64,000 nt of DNA from Robiginitalea aestuariiviva (GTDB lineage: Bacteria > Bacteroidota > Bacteroidia > Flavobacteriales > Flavobacteriaceae): positions 239,468-303,467 of the forward strand of contig NZ_JARPUQ010000001.1 in the NCBI RefSeq assembly GCF_029537735.1, in the 5' to 3' direction. The notes beneath the pieces are model-generated. The model made no database searches. It was not told the DNA's origin and saw only the letters and a program-made list of their open reading frames with translations. This document shows positions 1 through 9,141 of the stretch, in pieces; position 1 is the first letter of the stretch, and each line of letters begins with the position of its first letter. The position numbers and the translations under genes were made by a program.

Positions 1-642
1 CAGGTTTTCTATGGTAAAAATCCCCTGGCGGGCAGCGCGTATGGGCCCCACCTGGCTCCCGGAATCCCGGGCAAATTTGGCCGCAACCTCCCGGGCATTG
101 CGCGTGGCTTCTTCAATCATTTCGGGTTTCAGGGAATTGAGCCCGGTGAAGATGTACTCCACGGGCTGCCATTCGTTTTTGGAAGCAAAGAGGATCCCTT
201 CCGACAGCAGTTGCAGGCTGGCATTGAGGGCTTGCTGCAATTTGGGGATATCCGTAGTGCGCACGGTAATTTCAGATTTGGCCAGGTAGCGGTTCACCGC
301 ATATTGCGCATTGTTGTTATAGATATTGGCCTGGGCATCGCTGATGTTCACCACCCCCATCCGCACCTCTGTGGTGTCAAAACCCTGGTCCATAAAAAAG
401 GTATAAACCTGTTCGTTCTGCCGGCTGATCCGCCCCTGCAGGGTTTGCAGGTCATTTCCGGTCAGGACAATATTGATGGGCCATACGGCCAGGTCTGCCG
501 GCACTTCCCGTTCGGACAACCCCTTCACGCTTACCAGGCGGTCCCATTGCTTGCCTTTCAGGTAGGTGTTGCCGATAAAATAACCGCCCAGGGTCAGGCC
601 CAGGGCTAAAAACAAGGCGGGAAGTACGAATGTGGATTTCAT
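1..642 (-). CDS. SIMPL domain (DUF541) protein, partial at window edge
   Basis: The reading frame starts at ATG 642 and stays open for 214 codons to the edge of the window, so the C-terminus is missing. The N-terminus has a short charged start followed by a hydrophobic stretch (residues 5-25), which suggests a signal peptide or membrane anchor. The rest looks like the SIMPL/DUF541 (YggE-like) family: an early VSVKGLSEREVPAD-type strand, a long helix region rich in Gln/Asn, and a late RQGIFTIEN stretch that is typical near the family's C-terminal part. Members sit in the periplasm or outer membrane; their biochemical role is not established. A second SIMPL protein is encoded 0.9 kb away at 1577-2278, with the SRAP gene between. 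The two differ enough in sequence that they are not a recent duplication. Confidence 0.85.
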   Translation of the reverse strand, partial: MKSTFVLPALFLALGLTLGGYFIGNTYLKGKQWDRLVSVKGLSEREVPADLAVWPINIVLTGNDLQTLQGRISRQNEQVYTFFMDQGFDTTEVRMGVVNISDAQANIYNNNAQYAVNRYLAKSEITVRTTDIPKLQQALNASLQLLSEGILFASKNEWQPVEYIFTGLNSLKPEMIEEATRNAREVAAKFARDSGSQVGPIRAARQGIFTIENL

Positions 643-714
643 TGGAAAAATATCAGGGCCGGGGCACCGGCAGGTTCACTTTTATCTACGCGCCCAAAGG
701 GCCTCCCGGATCTC

Positions 715-1479
715 TCACCCCTCCAATTCAGGGTAAACCACCTTGTCGCTTACTTCGGGGACATTTCCCGTGTAGGCTTTCCCGCGAAGGCGACCCACCG
801 TATGGGCTTTCAGACCCTCCTCCGGGAAGGACCGGATCAGGCCCTCAATCGCCTGCTGGTCTGCAGGTTCCCGTATGGGTTCCAGCCACTGGTCTACTCT
901 GTTTTCCGGCAGGATCAGGGGCATGCGGGGGCCCGCCAGTTTGGGGTTGTTGTGGATGCGCGCCATCATAGGGTTACCCTCCGTGGTTACTATACTGAAG
1001 GTGGTCAGGATTTCCCCGGTTTCGGGATTGGCCCAGTCACTGTACAGGCAGGCCAGGGCCATGGGCTCCCCGTCTGCGGGGTAAATGAAATACGGATACG
1101 CCTTCCCCCCGTGGTGGTGGTGTTCGTAGAACCCATCCACATAAAGCAGGCAGCGATGGTTCCGGGCCGCGGTGCGGAAGGAGGGCTTTTCGAACACGGT
1201 CTCCCCCCGGGCGTTCAGGGTCTGGTTCCAGAGTTTCTGCTGCTGGGCGTGGTCCCGTACCCAATGGGGCACCAGGCCCCAGGTGGCCACGCAGGGGAAA
1301 TCTGGTTGCTGGTCCGTATAGATCAGCATCCTGGGGTGGCTGAAGCCCGAAGCGTGAAACAGGGGCAGGTCCGTTTGCGGCAGCAAAGATTCCCGGATCT
1401 CGGCCGCAGCCTCGGCATCGCCCCGATGCAGGGCCCGTTTCAGCTGGGCCGTCTTACTGGCTTTGATGTCGTAGCACAT
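715..1479 (-). CDS. yedK: SOS response-associated peptidase (SRAP/YedK/HMCES family)
   Basis: SRAP proteins form a covalent thiazolidine crosslink with abasic sites in single-stranded DNA through an N-terminal cysteine exposed after Met removal. The frame is open upstream to 1551, but the start is placed at 1479 because that puts Cys at position 2 (MCYD), which the chemistry needs. Other family landmarks are visible: NARGE (the NARxE motif), RCL followed by DGFYEH (the usual form is DGFYEW), and ARIHNNP followed later by RMPLIL, giving the catalytic Asn, Glu and His. Length is 254 residues, normal for the family. It sits between two SIMPL-domain genes on the same strand, 72 bp upstream of the partial one. 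The Trp to His change after FYE is a local oddity. Confidence 0.92.
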   Translation of the reverse strand: MCYDIKASKTAQLKRALHRGDAEAAAEIRESLLPQTDLPLFHASGFSHPRMLIYTDQQPDFPCVATWGLVPHWVRDHAQQQKLWNQTLNARGETVFEKPSFRTAARNHRCLLYVDGFYEHHHHGGKAYPYFIYPADGEPMALACLYSDWANPETGEILTTFSIVTTEGNPMMARIHNNPKLAGPRMPLILPENRVDQWLEPIREPADQQAIEGLIRSFPEEGLKAHTVGRLRGKAYTGNVPEVSDKVVYPELEG

Positions 1480-1576
1480 GGGTGGGTGTAAATGGGCGGG
1501 GACGATCCCCGCCCCGGATAACAATTTACCGGTTTTGCCTGCAACCCGCAAGCAGCCGGCCTTCAGGCTAAGGCTC

Positions 1577-2278
1577 CTACTCCAACAGGAACTTCACCTG
1601 TACGTTTACCTCCACTTTGATCTTGCGAAACTCGGCATCAATGGCTTCGTAGGAAGATTTTTCCCTGCCCATATCATCGGAGGCGGCGCGCATGGCCATG
1701 ACCGGGCCATAGACCGGACCATAGTTCCCGCTATCGGAAATATAAACCGCCTTCCCGACCTTTTGCTCTACGGCCCCGGCCATGATCTCGGCCAGGTTGC
1801 GGGCTTTCAGTACGGCCAGGGCCTTGAGTTCGGTCTGCAACTGCTCCATTTTGGAGTATTCCGACCGCTGCATCCGCACATTGGAAACCCCCAGTTGTTC
1901 CAGTTCGTATAGCACGCAACCCGCGGTGGCGGCGTCGTATACCAGGAGTTCAAAGCCCTTTTGTTTGAGCACTTTTTGCCCCTTCAGGAAATAGGACTGA
2001 AAATTGCTGGAAAGGCCGGACATGGTCAGCTGTTTTCCGGTATCGATATCGCATTTTTCAAGGGCGCGGACCATGCGGGTTTCCAGTTTTTCCAGGGAGA
2101 CCCGGTCCTTGGCATCTGCTTCCTGAAGCTGGATGGCCAGGTAAATGCGGTCCGGGGTAACCAGGGAATCTGCAGACGCCTGGGTTTCCAGGAAGGGGGT
2201 ATCCAGAAAATTCTTGTTTTGGGCAAAACCCGTAGTCAGGGCTGCCAGGGTCAGGAGGGAGAGGATGTACTTTTTCAT
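1577..2278 (-). CDS. SIMPL domain (DUF541) periplasmic protein
   Basis: A 233-residue protein with a clear signal peptide (MKKYILSLLTLAALTTGFAQ) and a SIMPL/DUF541 body. Recognisable parts are the opening strand with SADSLVTPDRIYLAIQL-type spacing, a long central helix, and a segment ALKARNLAEIMAGAVEQKVGKAVYI that matches the family's conserved helix-strand unit. Function is unknown for the family; the signal peptide says it is exported. The gene ends about 100 bp before the SRAP gene. A weak -7 candidate (TACCTTTA) lies at 2315-2322, about 37 bp upstream of the ATG, so it may have its own promoter. Confidence 0.85.
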   Translation of the reverse strand: MKKYILSLLTLAALTTGFAQNKNFLDTPFLETQASADSLVTPDRIYLAIQLQEADAKDRVSLEKLETRMVRALEKCDIDTGKQLTMSGLSSNFQSYFLKGQKVLKQKGFELLVYDAATAGCVLYELEQLGVSNVRMQRSEYSKMEQLQTELKALAVLKARNLAEIMAGAVEQKVGKAVYISDSGNYGPVYGPVMAMRAASDDMGREKSSYEAIDAEFRKIKVEVNVQVKFLLE

Positions 2279-2516
2279 AGGGATGTCGTTTCGGTTCCGT
2301 TTGTATCGGAGGTTTAAAGGTACAGGATCGCCTTGCTAAATCCGAACCCAGATGCGCCAAAACTACCTTTGATTTTGCCAAGGGGTATCTGGAAGCGTAA
2401 AACTGCTGGGGAGTTGCAGGGCGGAAGGTTATTTTGAAATTGGGTGGGAGGGCGGGGGGACCCCTTCCCCAACAACGTTAATAAAAAGGCCCATTACCGG
2501 AAAAAAGAAACAGCCC

Positions 2517-3593
2517 TTATGCCCCATCCGGATCCTCCAGGATCCGATCGATCACCATATCCAGATACGCCTGTATCCCGGGGTCGGTACAATTCACCAG
2601 GATACCAATTGCGGTCTGGTACTCCGGATACACATAGAAGTTACTGTAGCCGCCTACTCCGTTGCCAACATGCCCGTAATATGCACGGCCAGCCGCATCC
2701 CGGCTTACCTGCCATCCCAGCCCGTACCATGTGGGATTTCCTCCTACCTCCTGGGATTGCAGAAAATCAGCTTTGAGGTCTTCGGGAATGGCAGCTCCCT
2801 GAAGGTAGGCCTTCCCCAGGCGGCAAAGGTCTGCAACGGTAGACAAATACCCGCCCCCGGCCAGTTTATAGCGGTTGTCTACTTCTAGGGCCCTGCGAAA
2901 GCCTGCCCGGCTCCGGGTGTAGAATCCGGCCTGGCCCGCTACGGGATAGACAGGGTCCTCCGGGGTGGTATGCTCCATCCCCAGGGGGCGCAGCACTTCC
3001 TGTTCCACCAGCCGCTCAAAGGGAAGTCCGGCTGCCCGCTCCATGGCCAGGGACAGCAGGACAAAATCGAAACTGTTGTAATTAAACCCGGTTCCCGGCT
3101 CAAATTCCAGGGGGTCATCCCGGAATACCTCTAACCCCTGGGCAATGGACATGGGGCGGTTCAGGGCGTATTCCTTGCCCCGGTAAGCGCGCAAACCCGC
3201 GGTATGGGCCGCCAGATGCCGAAGGGTGATACCTGTCTGGGGGTATTCCGGTACATAGCGGGCAAGGGGATCGTCCAGGGAAAGGATCCCCTGCCCCACC
3301 AGGCGGGCCAGGGCTGTGGCGGTAATGGGTTTGGACACGCTGGCTATCCGAAAAACCGTGTGTTCCGGATCTACCGGGAGGCCTTCCTCCAGGTTTGCCA
3401 GGCCATACCCCTTAAAAACCGGGGGGCGGTTCCCCCGGCATACCCCAATGGCCAATCCTGGAACATGCCCGCCCGGCGGCAGGGCGGCCAGCATGGCATC
3501 CACTTCCGGGGCGGGCCCGGGCAATGGCGCTTCCCGCGGCCCGGCAGCCACACCAAAAAAAGGCAATATCCGCTCCCAGAACCCTTTCATCAT
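2517..3593 (-). CDS. Serine hydrolase, beta-lactamase class C / DD-peptidase-like family
   Basis: 358 residues of the COG1680 type (penicillin-binding-protein-like serine hydrolases). The SxxK motif is Ser85-Val-Ser-Lys88, the second motif is Tyr172-Asn-Ser, and the third is the HxG in YYGHVGNG near residue 307. Family members include D-aminopeptidases and esterases, so the substrate cannot be told from sequence. The N-terminus is weakly hydrophobic and has no convincing signal peptide or lipobox, so the location is uncertain. Its ATG overlaps the stop of the upstream DUF2807 gene in an ATGA, pointing to translational coupling in a three-gene operon. Two consecutive ATG codons (3593 and 3590) could start translation. 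Confidence 0.9.
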   Translation of the reverse strand: MMKGFWERILPFFGVAAGPREAPLPGPAPEVDAMLAALPPGGHVPGLAIGVCRGNRPPVFKGYGLANLEEGLPVDPEHTVFRIASVSKPITATALARLVGQGILSLDDPLARYVPEYPQTGITLRHLAAHTAGLRAYRGKEYALNRPMSIAQGLEVFRDDPLEFEPGTGFNYNSFDFVLLSLAMERAAGLPFERLVEQEVLRPLGMEHTTPEDPVYPVAGQAGFYTRSRAGFRRALEVDNRYKLAGGGYLSTVADLCRLGKAYLQGAAIPEDLKADFLQSQEVGGNPTWYGLGWQVSRDAAGRAYYGHVGNGVGGYSNFYVYPEYQTAIGILVNCTDPGIQAYLDMVIDRILEDPDGA

Positions 3594-4348
3594 TCCCCAA
3601 CAAATACGAGCCTGCCGCGGAACAATTCGGTTACCTCCACCTCGGGCGGGCGGTTATAGCTGCGCACATCGCCATAGCCGCGAATCTGCCCTTCAATGCG
3701 GGTGGTGGGAAAGACCTCCACGGCATTGCTGCCCCGGTGGCTAACCCGAACGGTCGCAGCCTGTAAGCCGGCCGCTTCTACCCGGGAGTCCCCGGCAGCC
3801 ACGGTAACCCCCAGGAAATCCACGGCCCCGCGCAGCTGGAAATAGGCGATGCCATTGGCCACCACACTCACCCGCCCCCCGGAAAATTCCAGGTCAAAGG
3901 TTCCATCTGTGGTAGCGGTAGCCGGGTTGTTGAAACTCTCGGAAACCAGGCTAAGGTTACTGAAGTTCAGCGGGCCTGCGCTTTCTATGGGTAGGCCGGT
4001 ACTGCTTCGGATTTCCTGTAATTCCGGCACGGTTACGTAAAAGGTTGTCTCCCCGTACGGGCGAAAAAGGTTACAGGCATTTTCATTGCGCAGTTCAAGG
4101 GTGCCATCCACCACCGCCGCACTAATTTCAGGCAACAGGTTTTTGCCGCTTTCCAGGCGCACTTCCTGCACATCGCCCTGGCGGACCACCAGGCGGATGC
4201 GCTCGTACACCACAATTCGGTCAAAAGGCGGCAGGTCCCAGACCTGCGCTACCGGATCCCCGGCACCCTGGAAACAGTCGGGGGTATTTTTCCCGCAGCC
4301 ATAGGGCAGGCACAAGGCCAGCATCAGGAGGTAAAATATCTTTTTCAT
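3590..4348 (-). CDS. DUF2807 (GIN domain) exported protein
   Basis: 252 residues. The start is set at 4348, where MKKIFYLLMLALCLPYGC forms a signal peptide that ends in a cysteine; the lipobox is imperfect, so lipoprotein status is probable rather than sure. The body shows the DUF2807 pattern: PFDRIVVYERIRLVVRQGD near the start, then a long run of alternating strands and turns expected of a right-handed beta-helix. These envelope proteins are common in Bacteroidetes and have no fixed biochemical role. The start ATG overlaps the PagL-like gene's stop codon and its own stop overlaps the serine hydrolase's start, both as ATGA. Confidence 0.85.
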   Translation of the reverse strand: MKKIFYLLMLALCLPYGCGKNTPDCFQGAGDPVAQVWDLPPFDRIVVYERIRLVVRQGDVQEVRLESGKNLLPEISAAVVDGTLELRNENACNLFRPYGETTFYVTVPELQEIRSSTGLPIESAGPLNFSNLSLVSESFNNPATATTDGTFDLEFSGGRVSVVANGIAYFQLRGAVDFLGVTVAAGDSRVEAAGLQAATVRVSHRGSNAVEVFPTTRIEGQIRGYGDVRSYNRPPEVEVTELFRGRLVFVGE

Positions 4349-5448
4349 AAGCGAATACCTATTCCGATTTCCAAAGCCTCTGCCTTGGCGGCATGGGATT
4401 TCAGGGTAATGGCCGCAAACCATCGGGAGCCGAAATACCGTTTCATCCCAATTCGGTTATAGACCCGCCCCTCAAAATCAAAGGGGTAATACACATAATA
4501 ACCCAGCTGGGTAACCACGCTCAGATTGTTGACAAACAACTCGTGGCCCAGGAATATCCCGGCGCGTTTGTAGTCCGCATCCGGGGAAACCTCCAATTCC
4601 GGAAAGGCGGCCGCCTGATAGCGGATCAGCTCCTTCAGGAAATTGGAAAAATACAGGTCTGTCCCCAGTTGCAAGGCACTGAATCGGCCCAGGCGTTTGT
4701 CTGCATAGGCCGAGAGGATGTAGAATGGAAATTGGCCTGACCCCACAATATCGCTCTCGTTCACCCCGCCCCGGAATACCAGGTTCAGCCGCAGGGGTTC
4801 TCCCCCAAACGTTTCAGAAGGCGGCAGGTAGGGGCGCTCCACCTGGTCCAGGTTATACAGCACCCCGGCGGTAAGCCCGAAAGTATTGGTGGAGGTATTG
4901 GGCGCCCGCACATTGGCATTCGAATAATGCACCAGCGCCAGGCCGGCCCTAACCCCCCAGGGTCCCCAGAGGCGTTCCCGGTAATACTGCAGCATCAGGT
5001 AGGTGGAACTGAGCAGGTGGCTGCCGTAGGCATTGTTCCTAAAATTATCTTCGGCATCGTAGGGGTTGGTATTGTAAGCCACCCCCTGGCCTATGCGCAA
5101 TTGCAGGCGCCGCTGGAGAAAATAAAAATTATAGTGCAGGTACAGCCCCAGATTGTCGCCCAGGGTCTCATCGGCCATGTGTTGGTAGATGAAGGAAACC
5201 CCGGTATCCGGGTAATTAAACCGGCCCTGCCAGTCTTCTGCCCCGAAGGTTTGGGTATTCCACCCCAGGATAAGCCCGGCGGGATGCCCCTGGATCAGGT
5301 GGGAAATGTCGGGGTTGTGCAACAGGATGGACCCGTAAAACGGGCTGACATCCAGGGTCCGGGAAGGGGATTCTCCCTGTGCCTTTAATGAGGTTACACA
5401 AAGGAGGCCGAAAACAAGTAGGAAATATCCGCGGCTCATGCAGGGCAA
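4345..5448 (-). CDS. Acyloxyacyl hydrolase / lipid A 3-O-deacylase (PagL-like)
   Basis: 367 residues with a signal peptide (residues 1-23, ending in LKAQ) and an outer membrane beta-barrel composition. The segment VHYSNANVRAPNTSTNTFG at about residues 173-191 matches the PagL active-site strand: His174 and Ser176 in HxS, followed by the PN..N pattern seen in acyloxyacyl hydrolases. The protein is about twice the size of classical PagL, as is usual in Bacteroidetes. A role in trimming acyl chains of lipid A is inferred. It lies 32 bp downstream of metF and is translationally coupled to DUF2807. An alternative start is the Met at 5439. Confidence 0.85.
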   Translation of the reverse strand: MPCMSRGYFLLVFGLLCVTSLKAQGESPSRTLDVSPFYGSILLHNPDISHLIQGHPAGLILGWNTQTFGAEDWQGRFNYPDTGVSFIYQHMADETLGDNLGLYLHYNFYFLQRRLQLRIGQGVAYNTNPYDAEDNFRNNAYGSHLLSSTYLMLQYYRERLWGPWGVRAGLALVHYSNANVRAPNTSTNTFGLTAGVLYNLDQVERPYLPPSETFGGEPLRLNLVFRGGVNESDIVGSGQFPFYILSAYADKRLGRFSALQLGTDLYFSNFLKELIRYQAAAFPELEVSPDADYKRAGIFLGHELFVNNLSVVTQLGYYVYYPFDFEGRVYNRIGMKRYFGSRWFAAITLKSHAAKAEALEIGIGIRL

Positions 5449-5480
5449 AGGTACTTCTTTTTATTCCACAGGTAGCGGTA

Positions 5481-6431
5481 TCAGAAGACGGCCTGCGCAA
5501 TGGCCTTGATGTTGTCGGATTTCCCCATGGAGTAATAATGGAGTACGGGTACCCCTGCGGCTTTCAGTTCCCGGGATTGCTCAATGGCCCATTCGATGCC
5601 CACCTGGCGTACGGCAGCATTATCCTTACAGGCTTCTACCGCCTCAATAAGCGCTTCGGGCAGGTCCGTACGGAATACCTGGGGCAGCAATTGCAGGTGC
5701 TTCTTCACGGCAATGGGCTTGATGCCCGGTATAATGGGAACCGCAATACCGGCTTCCCGGCACTGACGGGTGAATTCAAAGAATTTCTGGTTGTCGAAAA
5801 ACATTTGGGTCACGATGTAATCCGCTCCCAGGTCTACCTTGTGCTTCAGCCACTTCAGGTCGGTGCGCAGGGAGGGGGCCTCCATGTGCTTTTCCGGGTA
5901 CCCTGCCACGCCAATACAGAAGTCCGGGGTATTGTTGGTTTCCACCACGTCGTGGAGGTAATTCCCCTGGTTCAGGTCCGCAATCTGGGATACCAGTTCG
6001 GAGGCATAGGTATGCCCTCCCTGGGTGGGTTCAAAATACTTTTGCCCTTTCATGGCATCTCCCCTAAGGGCCATCACATTGTCGATGCCCAGGTACTGGC
6101 AATCCACCAGCAGGTATTCCGTTTCTTCCCGGGTAAACCCGCCGCAAAGTACATGGGGGATGGTATCCACATTATATTTGTGCATAATGGCGGCGCAGAT
6201 GCCCAGGGTACCCGGGCGCATCCGGGTCACCTTTTTGTCGAACAGCCCGTCCCGGTCAATAAAGACGTATTCCTCCCGGGAGGTCGTAACATCAATAAAG
6301 GGGGGGTTAAACTCCATAAGTGGGTCAATATTGCTGTAGAGCTCTTCGATGTTCTTCCCCTTCACCGGAGGGATCACTTCAAAGGAAAACTGGGTTTCCT
6401 TGGCCGCTTGTATATGCTGGGTGACTTTCAT
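5481..6431 (-). CDS. metF: Methylenetetrahydrofolate reductase
   Basis: Reduces 5,10-methylene-THF to 5-methyl-THF, the methyl donor for the cobalamin methionine synthase encoded just upstream. The 316-residue protein has the full TIM-barrel set: FSFEVIPP with the catalytic Glu18, ALRGD for flavin binding, GYPEKH, TQMFFD and PGIKPI. The gene follows the metH C-terminal gene by 15 bp on the same strand, so both probably share the SAM-I controlled transcript that starts upstream of metH. Nothing odd in length or motifs. Confidence 0.97.
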   Translation of the reverse strand: MKVTQHIQAAKETQFSFEVIPPVKGKNIEELYSNIDPLMEFNPPFIDVTTSREEYVFIDRDGLFDKKVTRMRPGTLGICAAIMHKYNVDTIPHVLCGGFTREETEYLLVDCQYLGIDNVMALRGDAMKGQKYFEPTQGGHTYASELVSQIADLNQGNYLHDVVETNNTPDFCIGVAGYPEKHMEAPSLRTDLKWLKHKVDLGADYIVTQMFFDNQKFFEFTRQCREAGIAVPIIPGIKPIAVKKHLQLLPQVFRTDLPEALIEAVEACKDNAAVRQVGIEWAIEQSRELKAAGVPVLHYYSMGKSDNIKAIAQAVF

Positions 6432-6446
6432 GACATGCAGGTTCGT

Positions 6447-9137
6447 TTATTCGGTATCCGCCAGGTTGGGGCGCAACCATTTTTCAGCTTCTTCCAGGGG
6501 GATGCCCCGGCGTTGGGCATAATCCTCCAATTGGTCGGGTTTGATCTTACCCACCCCGAAATAACGGGCCTGGGGGTGTGCAAAGTAATACCCGCTTACA
6601 CTGGCCGCCGGCCACATGGCCAGGCTTTCGGTGAGGCGAACCCCTATGCGCTCCTCTACCTGGAGCACGTCCCAGAGGGTTTGCTTTTCCAGGTGGTCCG
6701 GGCAGGCCGGGTAACCGGGTGCCGGGCGGATGCCCTGATACGCTTCCCGGATCAACCCGGCGTTGTCCAGGGTTTCCCCGGGGGCATACCCCCAGTACCG
6801 GGTGCGCACCTCCCGGTGCAGGTATTCGGCAGCCGCCTCGGCCAGCCGGTCGGCCAGGGCTTTTACCATAATGCTGCGGTAATCGTCCAGTTCTTCCAGG
6901 TAACGGGTAGCCAGTTTGTCTGCCCCAAAACCAGCCGTCACGCAAAAACAGCCCATGTAATCCTGCAGCCCGCTTTCGGCCGGGGCAATGAAATCGGCCA
7001 GGGCCAGGTTGGGCACCCCTTCCTTTTTGCGTCCCTGCTGGCGCAGGGTCAAAAGCCTCCGGGGTTCATGACCGGGAGGATGAATCTCAATATCGTCCGC
7101 CCCCACGCGGTTGGCGGGAAACAGCCCAAACACCGCACGCGCCGTCAGGCTGCGTTCGCGGATCAGCTGGCGCAACATGGTGCGCGCATCCTCATACAAG
7201 CCTTTGGCCTGCTCCCCCACTACCGCATCCTCCAGGATATCGGGGAATTTTCCGTGCAGGTCCCAGGAGCGGAAAAACGGGGTCCAGTCAATATAGGGCT
7301 CCAGCTTACGCAGGTCCAGCGGGTCCAGGCACTCAACGCCCAGGTGTCGGGGTACGGTAATATCTGTCTCTTCCCAGGAAATGGCCAAGGCATTGGCCCG
7401 GGCCTCCTCCAGGGACAGGTAGGCCTTCTCCCGCCCGCGTTTCAGGTAGCCGGCCCGCAGCTCCTGATAGGTGTTCCTGACATTTTGAGCATAGGCCTGC
7501 CCGCTTTCGGGTTGCAGCAATTCCCCGGCCACCGTCACGGCACGGCTGGCATCCGGCACATGCACCACGGCCCCCCTATAGGCCGGGTCGATTTTTACCG
7601 CGGTATGCGCGCGGCTTGTGGTAGCCCCTCCGATCAACAAGGGCAGGCGAAACTCCTGCCGTTCCATTTCAGATGCCAAAAAGACCATCTCGTCCAGGGA
7701 AGGCGTAATCAGGCCGCTCAGGCCGATCATATCCACCTGATGTTCCCGGGCCTGCTGCAGGATACGCTCCGGGGGTACCATGACCCCCAGGTCCACAATG
7801 TCGTAATTGTTGCAGGCCAGCACCACGCTTACAATATTCTTTCCGATGTCGTGCACATCACCTTTTACCGTGGCCAGCAGAATCTTTCCTGCGCTTTTGC
7901 CCCCCTGGGCATCCTCGGCATTGGCGGCTTCGATATAGGGGGTCAGGTAGGCCACGGCCTTTTTCATCACCCGGGCCGATTTGACCACCTGGGGCAGGAA
8001 CATCTTTCCGCTCCCGAACAGGTCGCCAACCACGTTCATGCCGGTCATCAGGTGCCCCTCAATCACTTCAATCGGGCGTGCCGCCTGTTGCCGGGCCTCT
8101 TCCACATCGGCCTCAATATACTGGTCGATCCCCTTTACCAGGGCCCGGGTAATCCGGTCCTGCAAGGGGGCTTCCCGCCAGCTCAGGTCCTCGCTTCGTT
8201 CCCGCACCCGCCCCTCTACGGTCTGGGCAAATTCCAGCAGGCGTTCGGTAGCGTCCTCCCTGCGGTTTAGCAATACGTCCTCCACATGAGTCAGCAGGTC
8301 GCCGGGGATGTCGTCATAAACCTCCAGCATGGTGGGATTTACAATCCCCATGTTCATCCCGGCCTGTATGGCGTGGTAGAGGAAGGCGGAGTGCATGGCT
8401 TCCCGCACCGCATTGTTGCCCCGGAAACTGAAGGAAACATTGCTCACCCCCCCGCTTACGCTGCAGTGGGGCAGGTTTTGGCGCACCCAACGGGTAGCTT
8501 CGATAAAGTCCACGGCATTGCGGCGGTGTTCTTCCATCCCGGTGGCCACGGGAAAAATATTCAGGTCAAAAATGATGTCTTCCGGCGGGAATTGTACTTT
8601 TTCGGTCAGCAGGCGGTACGAGCGCGCTGCGATCTCGATGCGCCGCTCATAGGTGTCCGCCTGCCCGGTTTCGTCAAAGGCCATGACAATCACGGCAGCC
8701 CCGTACATGCGTATTTTGCGCGCTTGTTCCAGGAAAGCCTCCTCGCCTTCTTTCAGGGAAATGGAATTCACCACGCATTTACCCTGTACCACCTGCAGGC
8801 CAGCCTCCAGGATTTCCCATTTGGAACTGTCGATCATTACCGGTACCCGGGCAATGTCGGGTTCGGCCATCATCAGGTTCAGGAAGGTCACCATGGCCTG
8901 CTTCCCGTCTATCATCCCGTCGTCCATGTTGACGTCGATGATCTGGGCCCCGCCTTCCACCTGCTCGCGCGCAATGTCCAGGGCAGCCTCGAACTGCCCT
9001 TCCTTGATCAGCCGCAGGAATTTCCGGGAACCGGCCACATTGGTACGTTCCCCCACATTCACGAAATTGCTTTCCGGGGTGATCACCAGGGCCTCCAGGC
9101 CGGAGAGTTTCAGGTATTTGGGCGTGTGTTCAGGCAA
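6447..9137 (-). CDS. metH: Methionine synthase, pterin/cobalamin/activation half (split MetH)
   Basis: Carries the C-terminal modules of MetH: pterin-binding ([25 protein letters not shown]), cobalamin cap and binding domain with GDVHDIGKN (His lower ligand), and the AdoMet reactivation domain ending near GYYFAHPQA. About 896 residues, matching the E. coli protein after its homocysteine domain. The frame is open upstream to 9353, but that part overlaps the first half's gene and reads as nonsense. I place the start at a TTG at 9137-9135, 4 bp after the stop of the upstream gene, because it gives [13 protein letters not shown] (Met at position 1), right where homology begins. No ATG is available there. 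The split form is common in Bacteroidetes. Confidence 0.9.
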   Translation of the reverse strand: MPEHTPKYLKLSGLEALVITPESNFVNVGERTNVAGSRKFLRLIKEGQFEAALDIAREQVEGGAQIIDVNMDDGMIDGKQAMVTFLNLMMAEPDIARVPVMIDSSKWEILEAGLQVVQGKCVVNSISLKEGEEAFLEQARKIRMYGAAVIVMAFDETGQADTYERRIEIAARSYRLLTEKVQFPPEDIIFDLNIFPVATGMEEHRRNAVDFIEATRWVRQNLPHCSVSGGVSNVSFSFRGNNAVREAMHSAFLYHAIQAGMNMGIVNPTMLEVYDDIPGDLLTHVEDVLLNRREDATERLLEFAQTVEGRVRERSEDLSWREAPLQDRITRALVKGIDQYIEADVEEARQQAARPIEVIEGHLMTGMNVVGDLFGSGKMFLPQVVKSARVMKKAVAYLTPYIEAANAEDAQGGKSAGKILLATVKGDVHDIGKNIVSVVLACNNYDIVDLGVMVPPERILQQAREHQVDMIGLSGLITPSLDEMVFLASEMERQEFRLPLLIGGATTSRAHTAVKIDPAYRGAVVHVPDASRAVTVAGELLQPESGQAYAQNVRNTYQELRAGYLKRGREKAYLSLEEARANALAISWEETDITVPRHLGVECLDPLDLRKLEPYIDWTPFFRSWDLHGKFPDILEDAVVGEQAKGLYEDARTMLRQLIRERSLTARAVFGLFPANRVGADDIEIHPPGHEPRRLLTLRQQGRKKEGVPNLALADFIAPAESGLQDYMGCFCVTAGFGADKLATRYLEELDDYRSIMVKALADRLAEAAAEYLHREVRTRYWGYAPGETLDNAGLIREAYQGIRPAPGYPACPDHLEKQTLWDVLQVEERIGVRLTESLAMWPAASVSGYYFAHPQARYFGVGKIKPDQLEDYAQRRGIPLEEAEKWLRPNLADTE

Positions 9138-9141
9138 GGGT

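Noticed and set aside
5379-8270. Long plus-strand open frame of 963 codons opposite metF and metH
   Set aside because: It is a shadow in a GC-rich coding region; the minus strand encodes conserved enzymes over the whole length and the frame has no recognisable family.
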